Shown: positions 12,219-24,829, counted from the first letter of the stretch. The stretch is 64,000 bases of DNA from Taeniopygia guttata (GCF_048771995.1 NC_133036.1:18135001-18199000); one strand, 5' to 3'. Program-made: numbers and translations. The notes: a model not told the origin generated them from the letters alone.

Positions 12219-12561
12219 GAAGCTGTTTTCTTTTGCAGATCTGAATGCTGCAATGAAGATGACTCCTGTACCAGATTAACCTGGGGTCACACCCTAATGG
12301 TGCCCGCTGAGTTGGGCAACTCAAGTGACTAAATAGCACTTCCATGGGGAAAAAGGTACCTGTGGCTCGGGGACATAAAAATACAGACAGGTTTGTGAGT
12401 ATTGAACCTGAAAGCATGCTCTGCACACTGAACTCTCATTTGTTTTTATTCACAGTTGAACTAACAATTCTGAAAGTGCGTGTATTTTGATTTTTGAACA
12501 AGATATCTCCTTAATTTTCTAAATCAATAAAATTTTTATATATTGTTTTCCATTTACTTGT

Positions 12562-12938
12562 GTGTTGGAGGTTAGGATTTTTCCTTTTTTTATCCCTCAG
12601 GGAATTTTCTCCCTGAGATATGGCGAAGATGATACTTGGGAGACAGAAGATGTGGCTGGGAGGAGGAGGAGGCGTGCAGCTGAGTGCAGTCCCTTGGCTG
12701 GGCTAAGGGAAGGCTTTTCCTTGGGAAGTGCAGAGCTCCCTGGGGATTTTGGTGGGCTCAGGGCTGGGCTCAGCTCCTCTCTCTCTCAGGTCCGAGTGCA
12801 CAGGGATGGTTTTGGTGCCAGCCCTGCTGCCCAGAGCATTCGCTGTCACTGCAGAGCTTTCATCCTGCCCTGATTCTACTCACTCTGTTTTACTCTCGCA
12901 AGAGCAGCTGTTGGATCGGGACCTTCCTCGCTGGGGAC
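12562..12938 (+). repeat. Interspersed repeat (LTR-like), second copy
   Basis: It begins TGTGTGTTGGAGGTTAGGAT, then TTTTTCC and CTCAGGGAATTTT. This matches the copy that starts near 5317 in order and spacing of several blocks, including GGGATTTTGG...GGGCT and CTCCTCTC...CTCTCAGG. It is interrupted on its right by the solo LTR at 12939. It is probably part of a retroviral LTR. Confidence 0.65.
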
Positions 12939-13541
12939 TGTGAAAAACGCCAATCACTTGGTTTTTAAAAATTTTAAAAGTTTAATAATAATAATAATAT
13001 GGTTATAAAAATATACAATTAGAGTAAGAAAGTTTAGAGTTAGGACAATTACAAGACAATAAAATGCAAAGAATTATGAACGTCTGGATGCTTTCGGACA
13101 CTAAGTCACGAAAAGCATGACTTGTGAACAAAGGAATCATACTTAAAACAATACACTTGTGGCACATTCATATATCCTTCATGGTTATGCGTACATTCTA
13201 TTTTGAACAAGAAACTCTGTCTGTTGCATGTCAACTGTTTCCTTTAATCCCCTGGCGTCTTCGAGTCTGAGCAAGGCCTGAAGAAATTAGCTTCTTCTGA
13301 TAAGAAGCCATAAATTCCTCTCCTTTGGAAGATTTAGGTGTTCCTTGAAGTGAGTATCTCATTCCTAAAAAGAAAACTCCCCCCCACATACATAGTCTCT
13401 ATTTTAACATTATGTTGGAACATAAACTATATTTAACACACCACTTAAGAGAATTAATACAGCATAACTTTCCAACATCACACATATAACATTCATTGTA
13501 ATATTTGCGAAAAGCCAATAATAAAATACGCATTTTTCAGA
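12939..13541. mobile_element. Solo LTR fossil (ERVK-like passerine LTR) with 5-bp target duplication
   Basis: The 603-bp element begins TGTGAAAAACGCCAATCACT and ends GCATTTTTCAGA, close to a TG...CA-type inverted terminus. It is flanked by the same five bases, GGGAC, at 12934-12938 and 13542-13546, as expected after retroviral integration. No internal genes are present, so it is a solo LTR left by recombination. The sequence resembles a very common songbird LTR, by memory. Retained CpGs and clear target duplication suggest a moderate age within passerines. The orientation is probably minus but not certain. Confidence 0.85.
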
Positions 13542-13546
13542 GGGAC

Positions 13547-13935
13547 CACGACCGCAGACCTTTCGCAGAGGGAGCATCTCCCGGCGTGCAGCAGCCCAGC
13601 CCTGCTGGTTTTCTGCCGGTGCTGCTGGGGCTTTCGGCTACATTTTACCGCGACACGCGGAGCCTCCGGCACGGCTGCGGAGCCTTTGGGCCCCTCACGC
13701 CGCTCCCGCCGCTCCCGCCGCCATCGCGCCCCTCAGGCGGCCGCGCCCCTGCGGCTGTGCACAGGCAGCCCCGTGGCCGCCCCTCCGCCGGCCCGCCCGC
13801 CCGCCACAGCGCCCCCTGCAGCGCGGGGGAGCACAGCGCCCCCGGCGGCCGTGGCCGGCAGTGCGCAGGGCAGGCGCTGCGCGTGCCGCGGGTGGGTGTG
13901 TGGGGAGCGCCGGCACGTCCTGTGGGAGTTAAAGG
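13547..13935. other. Orphan CpG-rich block between two LTR fossils
   Basis: This is a very GC- and CpG-rich stretch in AT-rich surroundings, with runs of CCGCTCCCGCCG and CCGCCCGCCCGCC. It could be a promoter or first exon of an unannotated transcript, or the GC-rich part of the repeat whose left end is at 12562. No recognisable protein is encoded. Open frames exist on both strands because of composition. Confidence 0.45.
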
Positions 13936-14491
13936 TTAGTAAAGGACAGCAGGAGACAAGGACCGTACAGCAAAGGTTGTCACGGCCGGGTGCATCTCTT
14001 ACCGTCGGGGACACCCCTTAAATACCTTTTCCCTTCCATCAGCCTGTTGCATATTCATAGACCCTCATGCATGTTCATAGACCCTCATGCACAGTAAACT
14101 TTTCCCCAGACTAGTTTACATGTTCTAAGAATTGTTTAGCCTGGCTCCTCCTTGGCTCTGCCTTTTTAGAGCATGCAGGTTCCTTGGCTGTGGTTTCAGC
14201 CCTTTGTTATCAGCTGCAGTTCGGCCTTGGAGCGCGCTGCCTCCAGAGGGTGAGTGCTGCTGGCTGGCAGAGCTGTGCAATGTCCTCATCCTGTGCTCAC
14301 TGCTGTTACCCCATCCAAGCAGCATTGTAACACAAGCACACTGATACCAGCTATTGCACTGCTGTGTCTAAGCTTAATTAACAGCAGAAATAAAAATTAC
14401 ATCTTTATAGCAAATCACTTTAACACCACAGATATAAAATCCATTTTAATATTTGCAAAAAGCCAATATTACAATCTGTATCTATAACACA
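13921..14491. mobile_element. LTR fossil related to the 12.9-kb LTR
   Basis: The right end (about 14395-14491) has the same layout as the LTR at 12939-13541: ATCCATTTTAATATTTGC and then AAAAGCCAAT. The interior contains a doubled TTCATAGACCCTCATGCA (about 14054-14090). The sequence resembles a passerine LTR as I remember it. I see no target-site duplication, and the ends are approximate. Confidence 0.6.
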
Positions 14492-14703
14492 GAAACCGTG
14501 GCCAGCCGAGGCAGCGCAGGATGAGGCAGGGCTGGAGCTCTGGAGGCAGTTTCACCTATCAGTGTCTGAAAAGCCGATATTTATGAATTTTCCTCCGCTG
14601 TCTACGTGTGTGGTGCCAAAGCCAGAGTGGTTCGCAGTCTCGGGCACGGCCCGTTCGCCCTGCCAGCTCTGTTAATACTGCACTGAGCAGCCGCTCAACG
14701 CGC

Positions 14704-14777
14704 GGCGCCGTGGCTTAGTTGGTTAAAGCGCCTGTCTAGTAAACAGGAGATCCTGGGTTCGAATCCCAGCGGTGCCT
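14704..14777 (+). tRNA. tRNA-Thr (anticodon AGT)
   Basis: This 74-base cloverleaf has acceptor stem GGCGCCG pairing with CGGTGCC (one G-U pair) and discriminator T. The A box is TGGCTTAGTTGG and the B box is GGTTCGAATCC. The anticodon AGT lies at 14738-14740 in the loop CTAGTAA, read as IGU after editing and decoding ACU/ACC/ACA threonine codons. It has no intron and no encoded CCA, as expected for a eukaryotic nuclear gene. It looks identical or nearly so to vertebrate tRNA-Thr-AGT genes as I recall them. It stands alone, with an LTR fossil on its left and a minisatellite on its right. All stems pair, so it is likely functional. Confidence 0.97.
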
Positions 14778-14792
14778 GCGGCCCGAGGGCGC

Positions 14793-14799
14793 TTTTTTT
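14793..14799 (+). terminator. RNA polymerase III terminator of tRNA-Thr
   Basis: A run of seven T bases lies 15 bases after the tRNA 3' end, the usual place and form of a Pol III stop signal. Confidence 0.9.
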
Positions 14800-14822
14800 G
14801 TCCCCGCCCCGTTTTACCGGCC

Positions 14823-15806
14823 TGGGTGTGAGGTGTGGGTGTGAGTGCAACAAACAGTGCGGAATGTGTGTGTAAATGCAACAAACAGTGTGTGTGTGTG
14901 TGTGTAAATACAACAAAGTGGTGTGTGCGTGTAAATACATCAAACAGTGTGGTGTGTGTGTGTGTGTGTGTGTGTGTAAATACAACAAACAGTGCAGGGT
15001 GTGTGTGTAAATACAACAAACAGTGAGGGGGTGTGTAAATCAACAAACAGTGCAGTGTGTGTGTAAATACAATAAACAGTGTGGTGTGTGTGTGTAAATA
15101 CAACAAACAGTGCGGAGTGTGTGTGTAAATGCAACAGTGTGGTGTGTGTGTGTAAATACAACAGAGTGGTGTGTGTGTGTGTAAATATAACAAACAGTGG
15201 TGTGTGTGTGTGTGTGAATGCAACAAACAGAGCAGGGTGGATGTGTGTGTAAATACAACAAACAGTGCAGGGTGTGTGTGTAAATACAACAAACAGTGAG
15301 GGGGTGTGTAAATCAACAAACAGTGCAGAGTTTGTGTGTAAATACAATAAACAGTGTGGTGTGTGTGTGTAAATACATCAAACAGTGTGGGGTGTGTGTG
15401 TGTAAATGCAACAAATAGAGCGGGGCGTGTGTGTAAATACAACAAACAATGCGGAGTGTGTGTGTAAATACAGCAAACAGTGCAGTGTGTGTGTGTATGA
15501 ATACAACAAACAGTGTGGTGTGTGTGTAAATACAACAAACAGTGTAGGGTGTGTGTGTGAATACACAAACAGCCCTCTGGGTAAGTGGTGGATGTGTGTA
15601 TAAATACAAGAGCCCGGTGGGTGTGTGTGTAAATACAACAAACAGAATGGTGTGTGTGTGTGTGTGTGTGTAAATACAACAAGCAGACTGCTGGGTGAGT
15701 GGTGGGTGTGTGTGTAAATCTCACAGCCCGGTGGATATGTGTGTAAACACAACGGCCTGGTGGGTGTGTGTGCAAATTCAACCCCCGTGGGTGAGCAGTG
15801 TGTGTG
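14823..15806 (+). repeat. GT-rich minisatellite next to tRNA-Thr
   Basis: About 28 imperfect units, mostly 26-45 bases long, have the form (TG)n followed by TAAATACAACAAACAGTG and a variable CGG/CAGGG link. The GT part varies from 4 to over 10 dinucleotides. Late units (15560-15806) are more diverged and contain CTGGGTGAGTGGTGGGTG. The array starts 46 bases after the tRNA. On the minus strand it gives a long His/Thr-rich open frame, which is an artefact of CA repeats. Confidence 0.95.
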
Positions 15807-18800
15807 TGTTAACACGGACACAGAACCAGCCGGCAGCTGGACATTCAGGCTGTCTCCTGTTTGCTTTATGGAGAAGCTGTTTTCCAGGAGTGTTTATTCA
15901 CACAGAGTCAGGAAAATGCCTCACGATTTTTTCTCCTAGTAGCCCCAAGGGTAAACAAAGCCTGGTTTTCTTGCTGGAGTTCCTGCTGACTCAGAGGTTG
16001 CTGCTGAGGTTATTTGTTGTCCATCAGCACTGAGACCTGCATTTTGCTGCTTACCTGCTACTGTCACATTAAGTCTGTGCCACCACGTCATTCGTGACAC
16101 AGCAGAGGGACAAAGGGTTTTTCCTAGAATCCTTGAAAAATCAAGCCAAACCTTGCTCTGTTAGGCTTGAGAATTAGGTTCAGCAAAAATATTCCAAATT
16201 TGTATTATTCTAAGAAAGGCAGAATCCATCCCTAAACTTAAAGATAAAAGGTTTAAGATCCATTAGTACAAGTTCCAGCCTAGCAACCATATCCTTCAGG
16301 TGCTTTTTTTACACCCACACAGCAGTGGTGGGAGTAAATGCATTGACAGCCACATTTGTGGGTCAGAGGTTTTAGGACTCAGATCAGCACCCAAATCACA
16401 GTTGTTGGTAGGCTCAAATGTAATGTATAAGGCTTAATGTCCAGGATGAACATTTTGGTTATAATGTTTACCTGCAGGAATCTTTGAGTAGCACTCACTG
16501 TAAAAATGTAGGCTAGATAGTATTTGATATGTCATAAATATAAGTAAACCATAATTGCTAACTGTGGTATATTTTTTTAAAAAATAGATGTAGCTTCAGA
16601 CTAACCTCCCATAGATTGATATTATCCAAAAGAAAACAAGAACTAAACAACTGGAAAGAGAAAATTAAGGATGATTTGGGAAAAGAAGCTGCAGTGAATG
16701 CAGCCAATGAAACAGACTTGTTCTCAGCTCTTGCACGGGAGGGAGATTACTTGGGCAAAATCAGAATCTGAATCACACCTGAGTTATCTGAACTTTGCAA
16801 GACTCTGCTTTTATGCATTAGTCAAATATGTAGCTCCAACTTCTGTAAAGCCCCACCTTCTGAAATCCCCAAATTTCAATGTTGATCTATATATCTACAC
16901 AGGAATTAACCCTATAAGACAATATTTAAGTAAATTGAGTTAACCAAGTCGTACTTTCTTGCCTAGATGAAAGATATATAAAAACACCATACAGTTGCTT
17001 GCTTTGGCTCAACCTTGGATGTTTTAAATATGTTTTTATGAAATGCCTTCATCTGAGCACTGAGCTTTTCCTGACTGCCCAGAGTGTGTAGTTGAAGGGC
17101 CTGCTGGGCTGAGCAATTTGCTGTATTTCCTATTTAGCAATCAACACTAATAGGAAATGTGACACTCACTTCACTGTGCCCGTTCTGCTGTAACAACATC
17201 TCAGTGTGCAGTTATTTCCAGGATTTGTTACGAGTCTTTTCCTTAGAGGGGAGAATGATCCTTTCAAACTGCAATATTTCAGCCTAAAAAGGTGTAAGTC
17301 CATCTGCTTTCTTCATTAATTTTTTCTGATGTTTTACACTGTCTTTGTGCATATAGTGAGGAGGAAGGGTAAGTGCTGTCTAACGAATGGCAAAATTCCA
17401 TTTTCCCCAAAAAGGCTGGGTTTTTCGAGTATCCTGAAATGGATATGGGCAGATTTCAATTTGGAAATGGAAAGATTGTCTATGCTTATTGAACTGGGAC
17501 TTGATTTTGGCTGAGCACTAAATCACTCATTTTCTTTGCCAAAGTGGGCAACTGGACTATTCAGTCAATCCAGCCAACCTCAGTGAAACTATTCCCTGAC
17601 AATTATTTTTCTTTTCCCCCAGGTTTAAGGCTTCAGGTGTCCTCCCTCTGTTACAGGTAATATTTAGTTCCTAAGATGAGAGTAGGGGGAGCAACCCAAG
17701 GAAAATACTCACCAATGGGGATTGTGTAAAGTGCTTTAATGCATTTGACTAAAAAACCCTCGTTAAAACATCTAAATACTAATCATGCAAAAAAGATTTG
17801 GTACTGTTTACCATTTGACTTTCTTCAAAGTTTTTAAGGTAAACAATTTGCTGAACAGATCACTAACTCTTAAGCTAAATGTATATGTTGAGTGTTTATG
17901 GGGATTTTTTTTCTTTTGAATTTATATGTGGGAATAGACAAGAAGAAGGCTGCTTAACTCTAAAGTAGAATTGTAGTAACAAATTTGTGAATGTTGTTAA
18001 AATTGCATTAAAGCTTAAATGTGGTGTGCCAGGTAGCAGGCAGTAACAGCTGTCTTTGCATAAATATTTGCTTTTTTATTTTTAATGTGAGCTGGAAAGC
18101 TTGCTTCTCCCACCCCTCACCCAAATGTTTTGTCATCACATCACCATCCAGAAAGGTAAAGCAGTTGTACTCTGTATATAATTATATTATCAACTGCTCT
18201 AAAATACAGCATGTTGTGCTTATAGGCCCCCTGGCCCTTATGTTTCTGGTATTTGCAAGGTTGTATTTGAAATCCATATACACTCAGCCATGATCTATTT
18301 AATTTCCAATGAGCAAGAGCACCTGGGCAGAGTAGCCCAGTGCATCCTGAGACCTGTCCTTGTCCCTCAGCTGCTCTTTGGCTCTGCACACACTGCTCTT
18401 AACTTTGCCATCTGCAAAATCACCATAATACTGCTCTCACAGAGTTGCTGGGAGAGTCAATGAATGTAGCATGAAGCACTCTGAGCTCTCAGATAAAATC
18501 AATGTTATTAAAATCATGTTTTTGTTTTTCTCCTCAGCGAGTTCAGGTCATGCTGGGACCAAGCCTTTTCAATAATGCTGGCAGCATTCACAGATACATT
18601 TAGACTGTTTCTGAGAAAAGGGCTCTGACTCACTTCATCTCATTGATGAGACAGAAAAACAACTTGCAAATACAGCTTTTGAAATTATTAAATAGGGGAT
18701 TTCATTGAAAAGTTTAGCATGTAGGACTGTTTTAGCCTTCTTGTTGAAGGTGCTTATTAACTGTTAAGATTATTTTATGTTTATCCACAGAAATATATGT

Positions 18801-19049
18801 AATACATGTTTTTACAGATCAGTATTTTTCTGACAAAATACTTTAATCTCTCAAAATATTGCAACATTTTACATGAAGGTGTGTGATTATGATATCAGTA
18901 TATGGTTGGCATTACCTGAGAAGGGTTAAATGTAATATGTATGTTATGAGTATTTAAGAAACACTTTAGAATCTTTCAAATTGCAACATTTATTGATGCC
19001 AAATGGCCACAGTCTGTAAGAAAGTAGGGTGAATACCCAATTTATGTTC
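15807..19049. other. Intergenic, nothing recognised
   Basis: AT-rich unique-looking DNA lies between the minisatellite and the CR1 copy. No exon, RNA or repeat is evident. Confidence 0.55.
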
Positions 19050-20500
19050 CCATTACGACTGCCTCCTTGAAATGGAAGTTTAAAATGCTCTCCATTATCT
19101 ATCAGTTCTGGCTCACCAGGCAGATCCTCGGGGACTGGAGGTGCCAATGTGATGCCAATCCAACAAGAGTAGCTGGAAGGACGATCTGGAAACTCCAGAC
19201 CTGTCAGCCTGACCTTGGTGCCTGGCAAGATTATGGAACAGATCATCCTGAGTGCCATCACACAGAACCTACAGCAGGCCAGGGGATCAGAAATGGCTGG
19301 CACAGGTTTAGGAAGGGCAAGTCCTTCCTGACCAATCTGATCTTCTTGTATGGCCAAGGGACCTGCCAATAGATGAGAGAAAGGCTGTGGATGTGTCTGC
19401 CTGGACTTCAGCAAAGCCTTTGATGCTCTCACAGCGTTCTCCTGGAGAAGCTGGCAGCTCATGGCCTGCACAGGGGCATTTCACTTTGTTAAAAACTGTC
19501 TGATGGCCTGGCCAACAGAGTGGTGGTGGATGGAGTTAAATCCAGTTGGAGCTGGTCAGTACTGGAGTCCTCCAGCGCTCAGTATTGGGGGCACTGCTGT
19601 TTAATATCTTTATTTATGAGGTGGATGAGGGAATTGAGTGTATCCATGGATGATGCCAAGCTGGGCCAGAGGATGGATCTGCTGGAGGGCAGGAAGGCTG
19701 CAGAGGGCCCTGGACAGGCTGGATCCACGGGCTGAGACCACTGGCATGAGGTCAAACAGGACCAAGTGCCTGGTCGTACGCTTCGGCCACACAAACCCCC
19801 TGCAGCTCCCAGGTGTGGAAAGAGCGGCTGGGAAGCTGATTGACAATGGCTGAACCTGAGCCCAGGTGTGCCCAGGTGGGCAAGAGGCCAGTGGCACATG
19901 GCCTGTATCAGGAATAGTGTAGCCAGCAGGACCAGGGCAGCGATTGTCCTTCTGCGCTGGGCACTGGTGAGGCCACACCACAAGGGTCACATCCCTTTCT
20001 GGCCCCTCAATTCCTGAAGGACATTGAGGTGCTGGAGCCAGTCCAGAGAAGAGAAAGGAAGTTGATTAAGGGTCTAGAGAATAAGTCTGATGAGAAGTGT
20101 GTGAGAGAACTAAGGGAGCTGGGGAGGGCTCAGTCTTGAGCAAAGGAGGCCTGGGGGAACACTCTCAGTCTCTGTGCCTCCCTGACCAGAGGCTGTAGTG
20201 ACATGGGGACTGGGCTCTCCTCACAGACAACCAGTGACAGGACAAGGGGACACAGGCTGAAGCTATGCCAGGAAGGTTAAGCTGGACATCAGGAGGAATT
20301 TCTTCACAGAAAGGGTTCTTGAACATTGGAAGGCCCTGCCCTGGGAGGTGGTGGAGCCACCATCTCTGAGGGTGTTCAGGGACCAGCTGGACGTGACACT
20401 CGGTGCTCTGTTCTGGTTGACAAGGTGGTGTTTGATTCAAAACTTGATGAAATGATCCCAGAGATCTCTTACAACCTAATTGATTCTGTGATTCTTTGAA
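19050..20500 (+). mobile_element. CR1 LINE fragment with 3' end
   Basis: CR1 ORF2 and 3' UTR appear in sense orientation: CTGGAAACTCCAGACCTGTC, then GCCTGGACTTCAGCAAAGCC, GGATGATGCCAAGCTGGGCC and ATCAGGAGGAATTTCTTCAC. The segment ends TTGATTCTGTGATTCTTTG. It is about 1.45 kb, 5'-truncated, and has many coding breaks. The terminal ATTCTGTG-type repeats mark the true 3' end near 20499. Confidence 0.94.
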
Positions 20501-23500
20501 ATTAACACCTAGTAGAGACAGGGAATCTTTTTCAAGTATGATAAACTATAACATTTTGTAAAAGGATTTCACAGGAGCTCGCATATTCCCCTGACCAATC
20601 TATATGACAGACACAAATCCCTAGAATTGTTAACTGTTCTCTGGTCTTTTTTATCCACAAAGCACACAGTGTTCTACAGTTTTAGAGCTATAATGAATCT
20701 TTGAAATCATATTAAGGTGGAACCAAATAATAATTTAATTGCCAATAGCAAGAATCCTGTTAAATTATTTGAGCAATATTTGAGCAAATCCAACTGCCTT
20801 TGAAAATTTGTGATAAAGTTAATGGTATAAGTTCTTCAGCAGCAATTGTTTGGGTCATCTCTGGATATAACACATAGGTAATTTAAACATTATTTTCTTG
20901 AATTGTTCCTAAATTTCACTGTGTTTTCTTAATAATTGTGCATCTTTTTCTTAATTTTGTAGCTTCTGTGGGCAAGGACAAAACACACAAGATACAAATT
21001 AGTGAAGAAGTCAGGAGGTTCTGGATTGTTCATGCATAATCTGTGACCAGAGCCTCATGTCAACCATACAGTGCAATCTCAAGCTCAGCAAAAAGACTTT
21101 CAGCTTAGAAAAGCACAGTTTATATCATCAACTATGTTACCTTTATGTATTTGGTGGCTATTTTTATGATGCCTTCCTTTGACTTGGTTTAAATGCCAGA
21201 CACTCAAAATACATGGCAAAAGAACTCGCCAGAATCTGCTTATCAGTTTTCATGTGACACTCTCACATCTTACAAGTTGAAAGTGAAGTCTTGTCTTGAA
21301 TTAGTCTAATAAAACATTTTCCATCTGGAATAGAAAATATTATAATTCCAGTCTTTCATGAAAGACTTACAAATTAACTTGGGAACAATAAATGCAAGAT
21401 CTTTTAATGTATGTAATTTGAAGAGAATTTTGTGTTCTTGCAGCTTCTCATGACTTATCCTAATGGTGGCAAATTTATTGAGATGAGAGAGGAGCAAGGA
21501 ATCTGCCTGCCTACATGTTTCCTCTTGTTGTCTAACAGCAGCTGCATCACTGGAAAATGTGTTTTAATGAGAATATTTATTTTTTCAATAGGAGACTAAA
21601 CTGCTTTATAGAGTTTTGGATTAAGCCAAATTACTTCTAAGGCCCAGAAATTAAATTTTGAAATGTGTCAACTTGGATTCTAACATTGTTTTCAATTGCT
21701 GCTGCTGCAGGTTTTCTCTTTTGGTGTCCAATTGACATACTGTGTGAACACAATAAATAAGTTGCACATAAGGTGATGGAAAAATATATATTGCCATACT
21801 TTCTTTGACTTAATCACAGCCTGTGCAGTATCTCTAAGGATCTGTAGGGAATAAATTTAAGTTATCCTGATAGGTATATTTTTAATAAGTTTTTACCCTA
21901 GACAGTTGCTAGAATGTGATCTGTATCTGTTATTGGTTAATAGTTGAATTAGAAACATGAAACTAATCTGTTCTTGAGAATCAGGTCCTGGCATTCTATC
22001 AAGCTGCTATGGAAAAACAGCACGTGAAATAATATATTAGCAGCTTAGTATTTATATAAAAATATGAAGTGGTGAAATAGAAAGCCAGTATCTGGAAATT
22101 TAAAGAATTTTTGAAGAGCCAGAATTGCTGCAGAAGATCTTTAACTCCTGTGCTGTTGTGCTTAATAATTTTCTTAGGCATTTCATAGCCAACTTGCTTT
22201 GTGAAATTGTATCCAGAACTTACCACAATAATGGCTAAGTATTACTTAACATAAGGAAATATCTAGACTCAAATTGAATCAGACTGACAGTGTATCTGGG
22301 CCAGTGTCCTCTCTAATAAGCATGGCCAGCAGCTCATGTCTAGGGCAGAACAGAAGCACAGGGCAAACAGGCAACAATATCTTGCCAGAATACCCTGCCA
22401 GCCTCTGGTCATTTCCAGCTCAGGGTTTTGAACTTTCAAATACAGACCTGATCAAATTTAATTTTTCATTCCTCCATGTCTGTGAATAGGAAAAAGTGAA
22501 GTGACTCCTGCAGGCAGATTTGCTTATTGGAGATATCTTTTATCAAAGTGGCAGTTGCCTAAAGAAGGGAAGTTAGAGGCTACCAAATGTTTAGTGGCTG
22601 TTTATTGCAACACTGACTACAGGCTTGGGGGAAGATATCTCCAGTTTGCCTGGGAGCTGGCACTGCTGCCTGCACGTTGTTCACAAAGATTTGGGTGAAA
22701 ACATTTGACAAAAACATCAAGTGAAGCCACGCTGGCTGTTGACCCCAGTTTGTAGGACTGCTTTTTGGTCTTTCCTGACGTGCTCTGCTGTGATGTGTCA
22801 TTCTTCAGCAGGCATGTTCAGCTACATGGTGTCATGGCTGTATAATGTGATGTCTCTATCGTGGAAGGATTTGCCACAGTGTCAGCTCTGAATTTTGGGG
22901 GAGAGGGAGGGGAAGAACTGTTTGGGATACCACAGTCTGCATATTGGAAAACAAAGACATTTCCCAGTTATTCCTTTGCTGCTTGTAGAAAATATTGATA
23001 TGGATGGTTTAATTTGTAAGTAATTTGCAGAACATATACCTGTTGCTTGTAGACTTGTTTTAAGGTTTTCATTGTCTGTTCTCACAAAGTAAGCAATGAC
23101 ATCAGAGTGTCTTACTGAGAAAAAAGTGACTTGCCTCCACCACCCAGCAGACAAGTCCCTGATGCATTTTGTTATTGGTGTTTGCAGCCTAGCTGTTTAC
23201 AGAGATGAAACTGGCCTGTGAACTTGGAGATAGATATGGCAGATATCCCTTAGTGTCACTTAAATGGCAAAAATTGCAACAGAGGTCAGGAGGAAAGAGA
23301 GCAAGAGGACACTGAGCAATTTAGGTTCTTTAGGACCTGTGCTGCTCCATTCTCCAGGCAGCCTAACTCATAAGTGCACCAGATTAAAAGAAACAGTTTT
23401 TGAATGCTTGACTGCCTTTTTGTTCATAATGACACACAAGTTTGTTCAAGCAGGAAGCATAGCTAGCTAATAAATTGCAAGTTGTGTGCCTTCCTGCAGA

Positions 23501-24158
23501 AAAATAGAAAATTTTTAATCCAAAATGCGGAAATCCATAGCCACAAAACATGAGGGTCTGTGGGACTGATGGGAGAAGTAAGGCTGTTATAGAGGTGTTC
23601 TTTTACCTATTTGAAAAAGGTTTTTTCATTAACTGTGCTTGGCTTATGTGCAGAATTTTGTCTTTGTACAGGTGTTTTCACTTATTACACTTTAAACGTC
23701 TATTTGCCTATCTTGGCAATTTGTGTTTGTATTTTTTAGACGGTGAAGCCATTACACTTCAGTTTATTTTCAGTTTACAGTTCTACTTTTGTTTCAACAG
23801 GGAAGTAGCCTATAAGGATTCAAATAAGAAGCAGTCCCCTACAGATCCAGATGAAGTGTACACAGCTCACGTAGCATATAGTTTCTATACTGTGGCATAG
23901 AGTTCCTATAGAGTGCACCATTGCCATATGCCAACTCACTGGCAGTGATGCTGTGGACAGAAGGAGAACCAACAGTAGATAATTTGGTTGCCCACCTCCA
24001 CCGAGATGAAGAAACTTTCTCTTCTCCTATGGGCCTGCATCTCAGCTGTGAAAACTGTCCAAGTATGTCCAGCAATTTAAAGAAGGGTCCCATGTCCTGC
24101 CAGTACAGACCAGTCCCTGGTTTTGGGAGCAAGCACTCCCCTGCTCAAGAGAGAGGGG
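20501..24158. other. Intergenic, nothing recognised
   Basis: This is AT-rich DNA. Short open frames have no family resemblance. Nothing can be supported as a gene. Confidence 0.55.
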
Positions 24159-24790
24159 TGTCTCAGTTTAGAGACAAATTTTAGGAGAAAACACCCTGGA
24201 ATGAGCGTTTCCTCTAAAAAGCAGGGCTCCAATAATCCCCTTTTGCCAACAAGAGGAATGAGTACCCATGGATGAAAGTGAAAAAAAAGTAAAACCATTT
24301 ATTAACAAAGCAAGATACCCACAGATCACAGGGGGAAATAAAATTGAACCTTGCAGCCCATCCCCACCGTGCTGCATGGCTGAGAGGCAAAGATGGCAGC
24401 TGCCCCCTCGGTCTGAGGGGACGGGAGGAACAGGAGCTCACAGAGCTGTGAGGACAGAACAGATGGAACTTTTCTGGTGATAGTCTCTGCCCCACAGCAG
24501 GCAAAGCTGGCTGCTGGGTTTTACTGTGCTTCCTCCTGCTGGTTCAGCTTCCCTGAGGCTGGTTTCGGGTGGCCCTCCACCCGCTCCCCAGACAGGCCGA
24601 GAAGAAAAAAAAGCCCAAAACCAAAAAAGCCACTGAGAGGATTCCTGGTACAGTCTCCAGGCTGGGGAAGGAAAGGCGAAAAACTTCTTGCTGCAAGCCA
24701 GCAAAAAAACAAATCCAACAAAAGGAATGATGTAGTGTCCCAGTCTGTGCTGCCGGAGCACCTGGAGTGAGAGGGTTTGCACAGAGCCTG
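24159..24790 (-). mobile_element. LTR fossil, minus orientation, left of the ERVL relic
   Basis: It begins TGTCTCAGTTTAGAGACAAA and contains CCATTTATTAACAAAGCAAG, which on the minus strand gives an AATAAA signal. The layout resembles a passerine LTR by memory. The right end is uncertain because the ERVL pol relic starts close by. No target duplication was found. Confidence 0.5.
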
Positions 24791-24829
24791 TCCCGGGTTC
24801 CCAGGCTCCAGCCCCGTTCCCTGACTCAT

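Larger units (their letters stand above)
8076..12561. other. Intergenic AT-rich DNA
   Basis: It contains the inverted repeats described separately and two A-runs at about 9880-9915. No gene was recognised. Confidence 0.55.

Noticed and set aside
14723-15781. Minus-strand open frame of 352 codons rich in His-Thr and Leu-Tyr
   Set aside because: It is the translation of the CA side of the GT minisatellite and overlaps the tRNA gene.
14823-15806. Possible CRISPR-like array of repeats and spacers
   Set aside because: Units are imperfect, GT-rich and directly tandem without unique spacers, and the genome is avian.
22268-22330. Possible ancient SINE or CR1-like fragment (GGCCAGTGTCC-type wording)
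   Set aside because: The resemblance is too short and vague to support a family.
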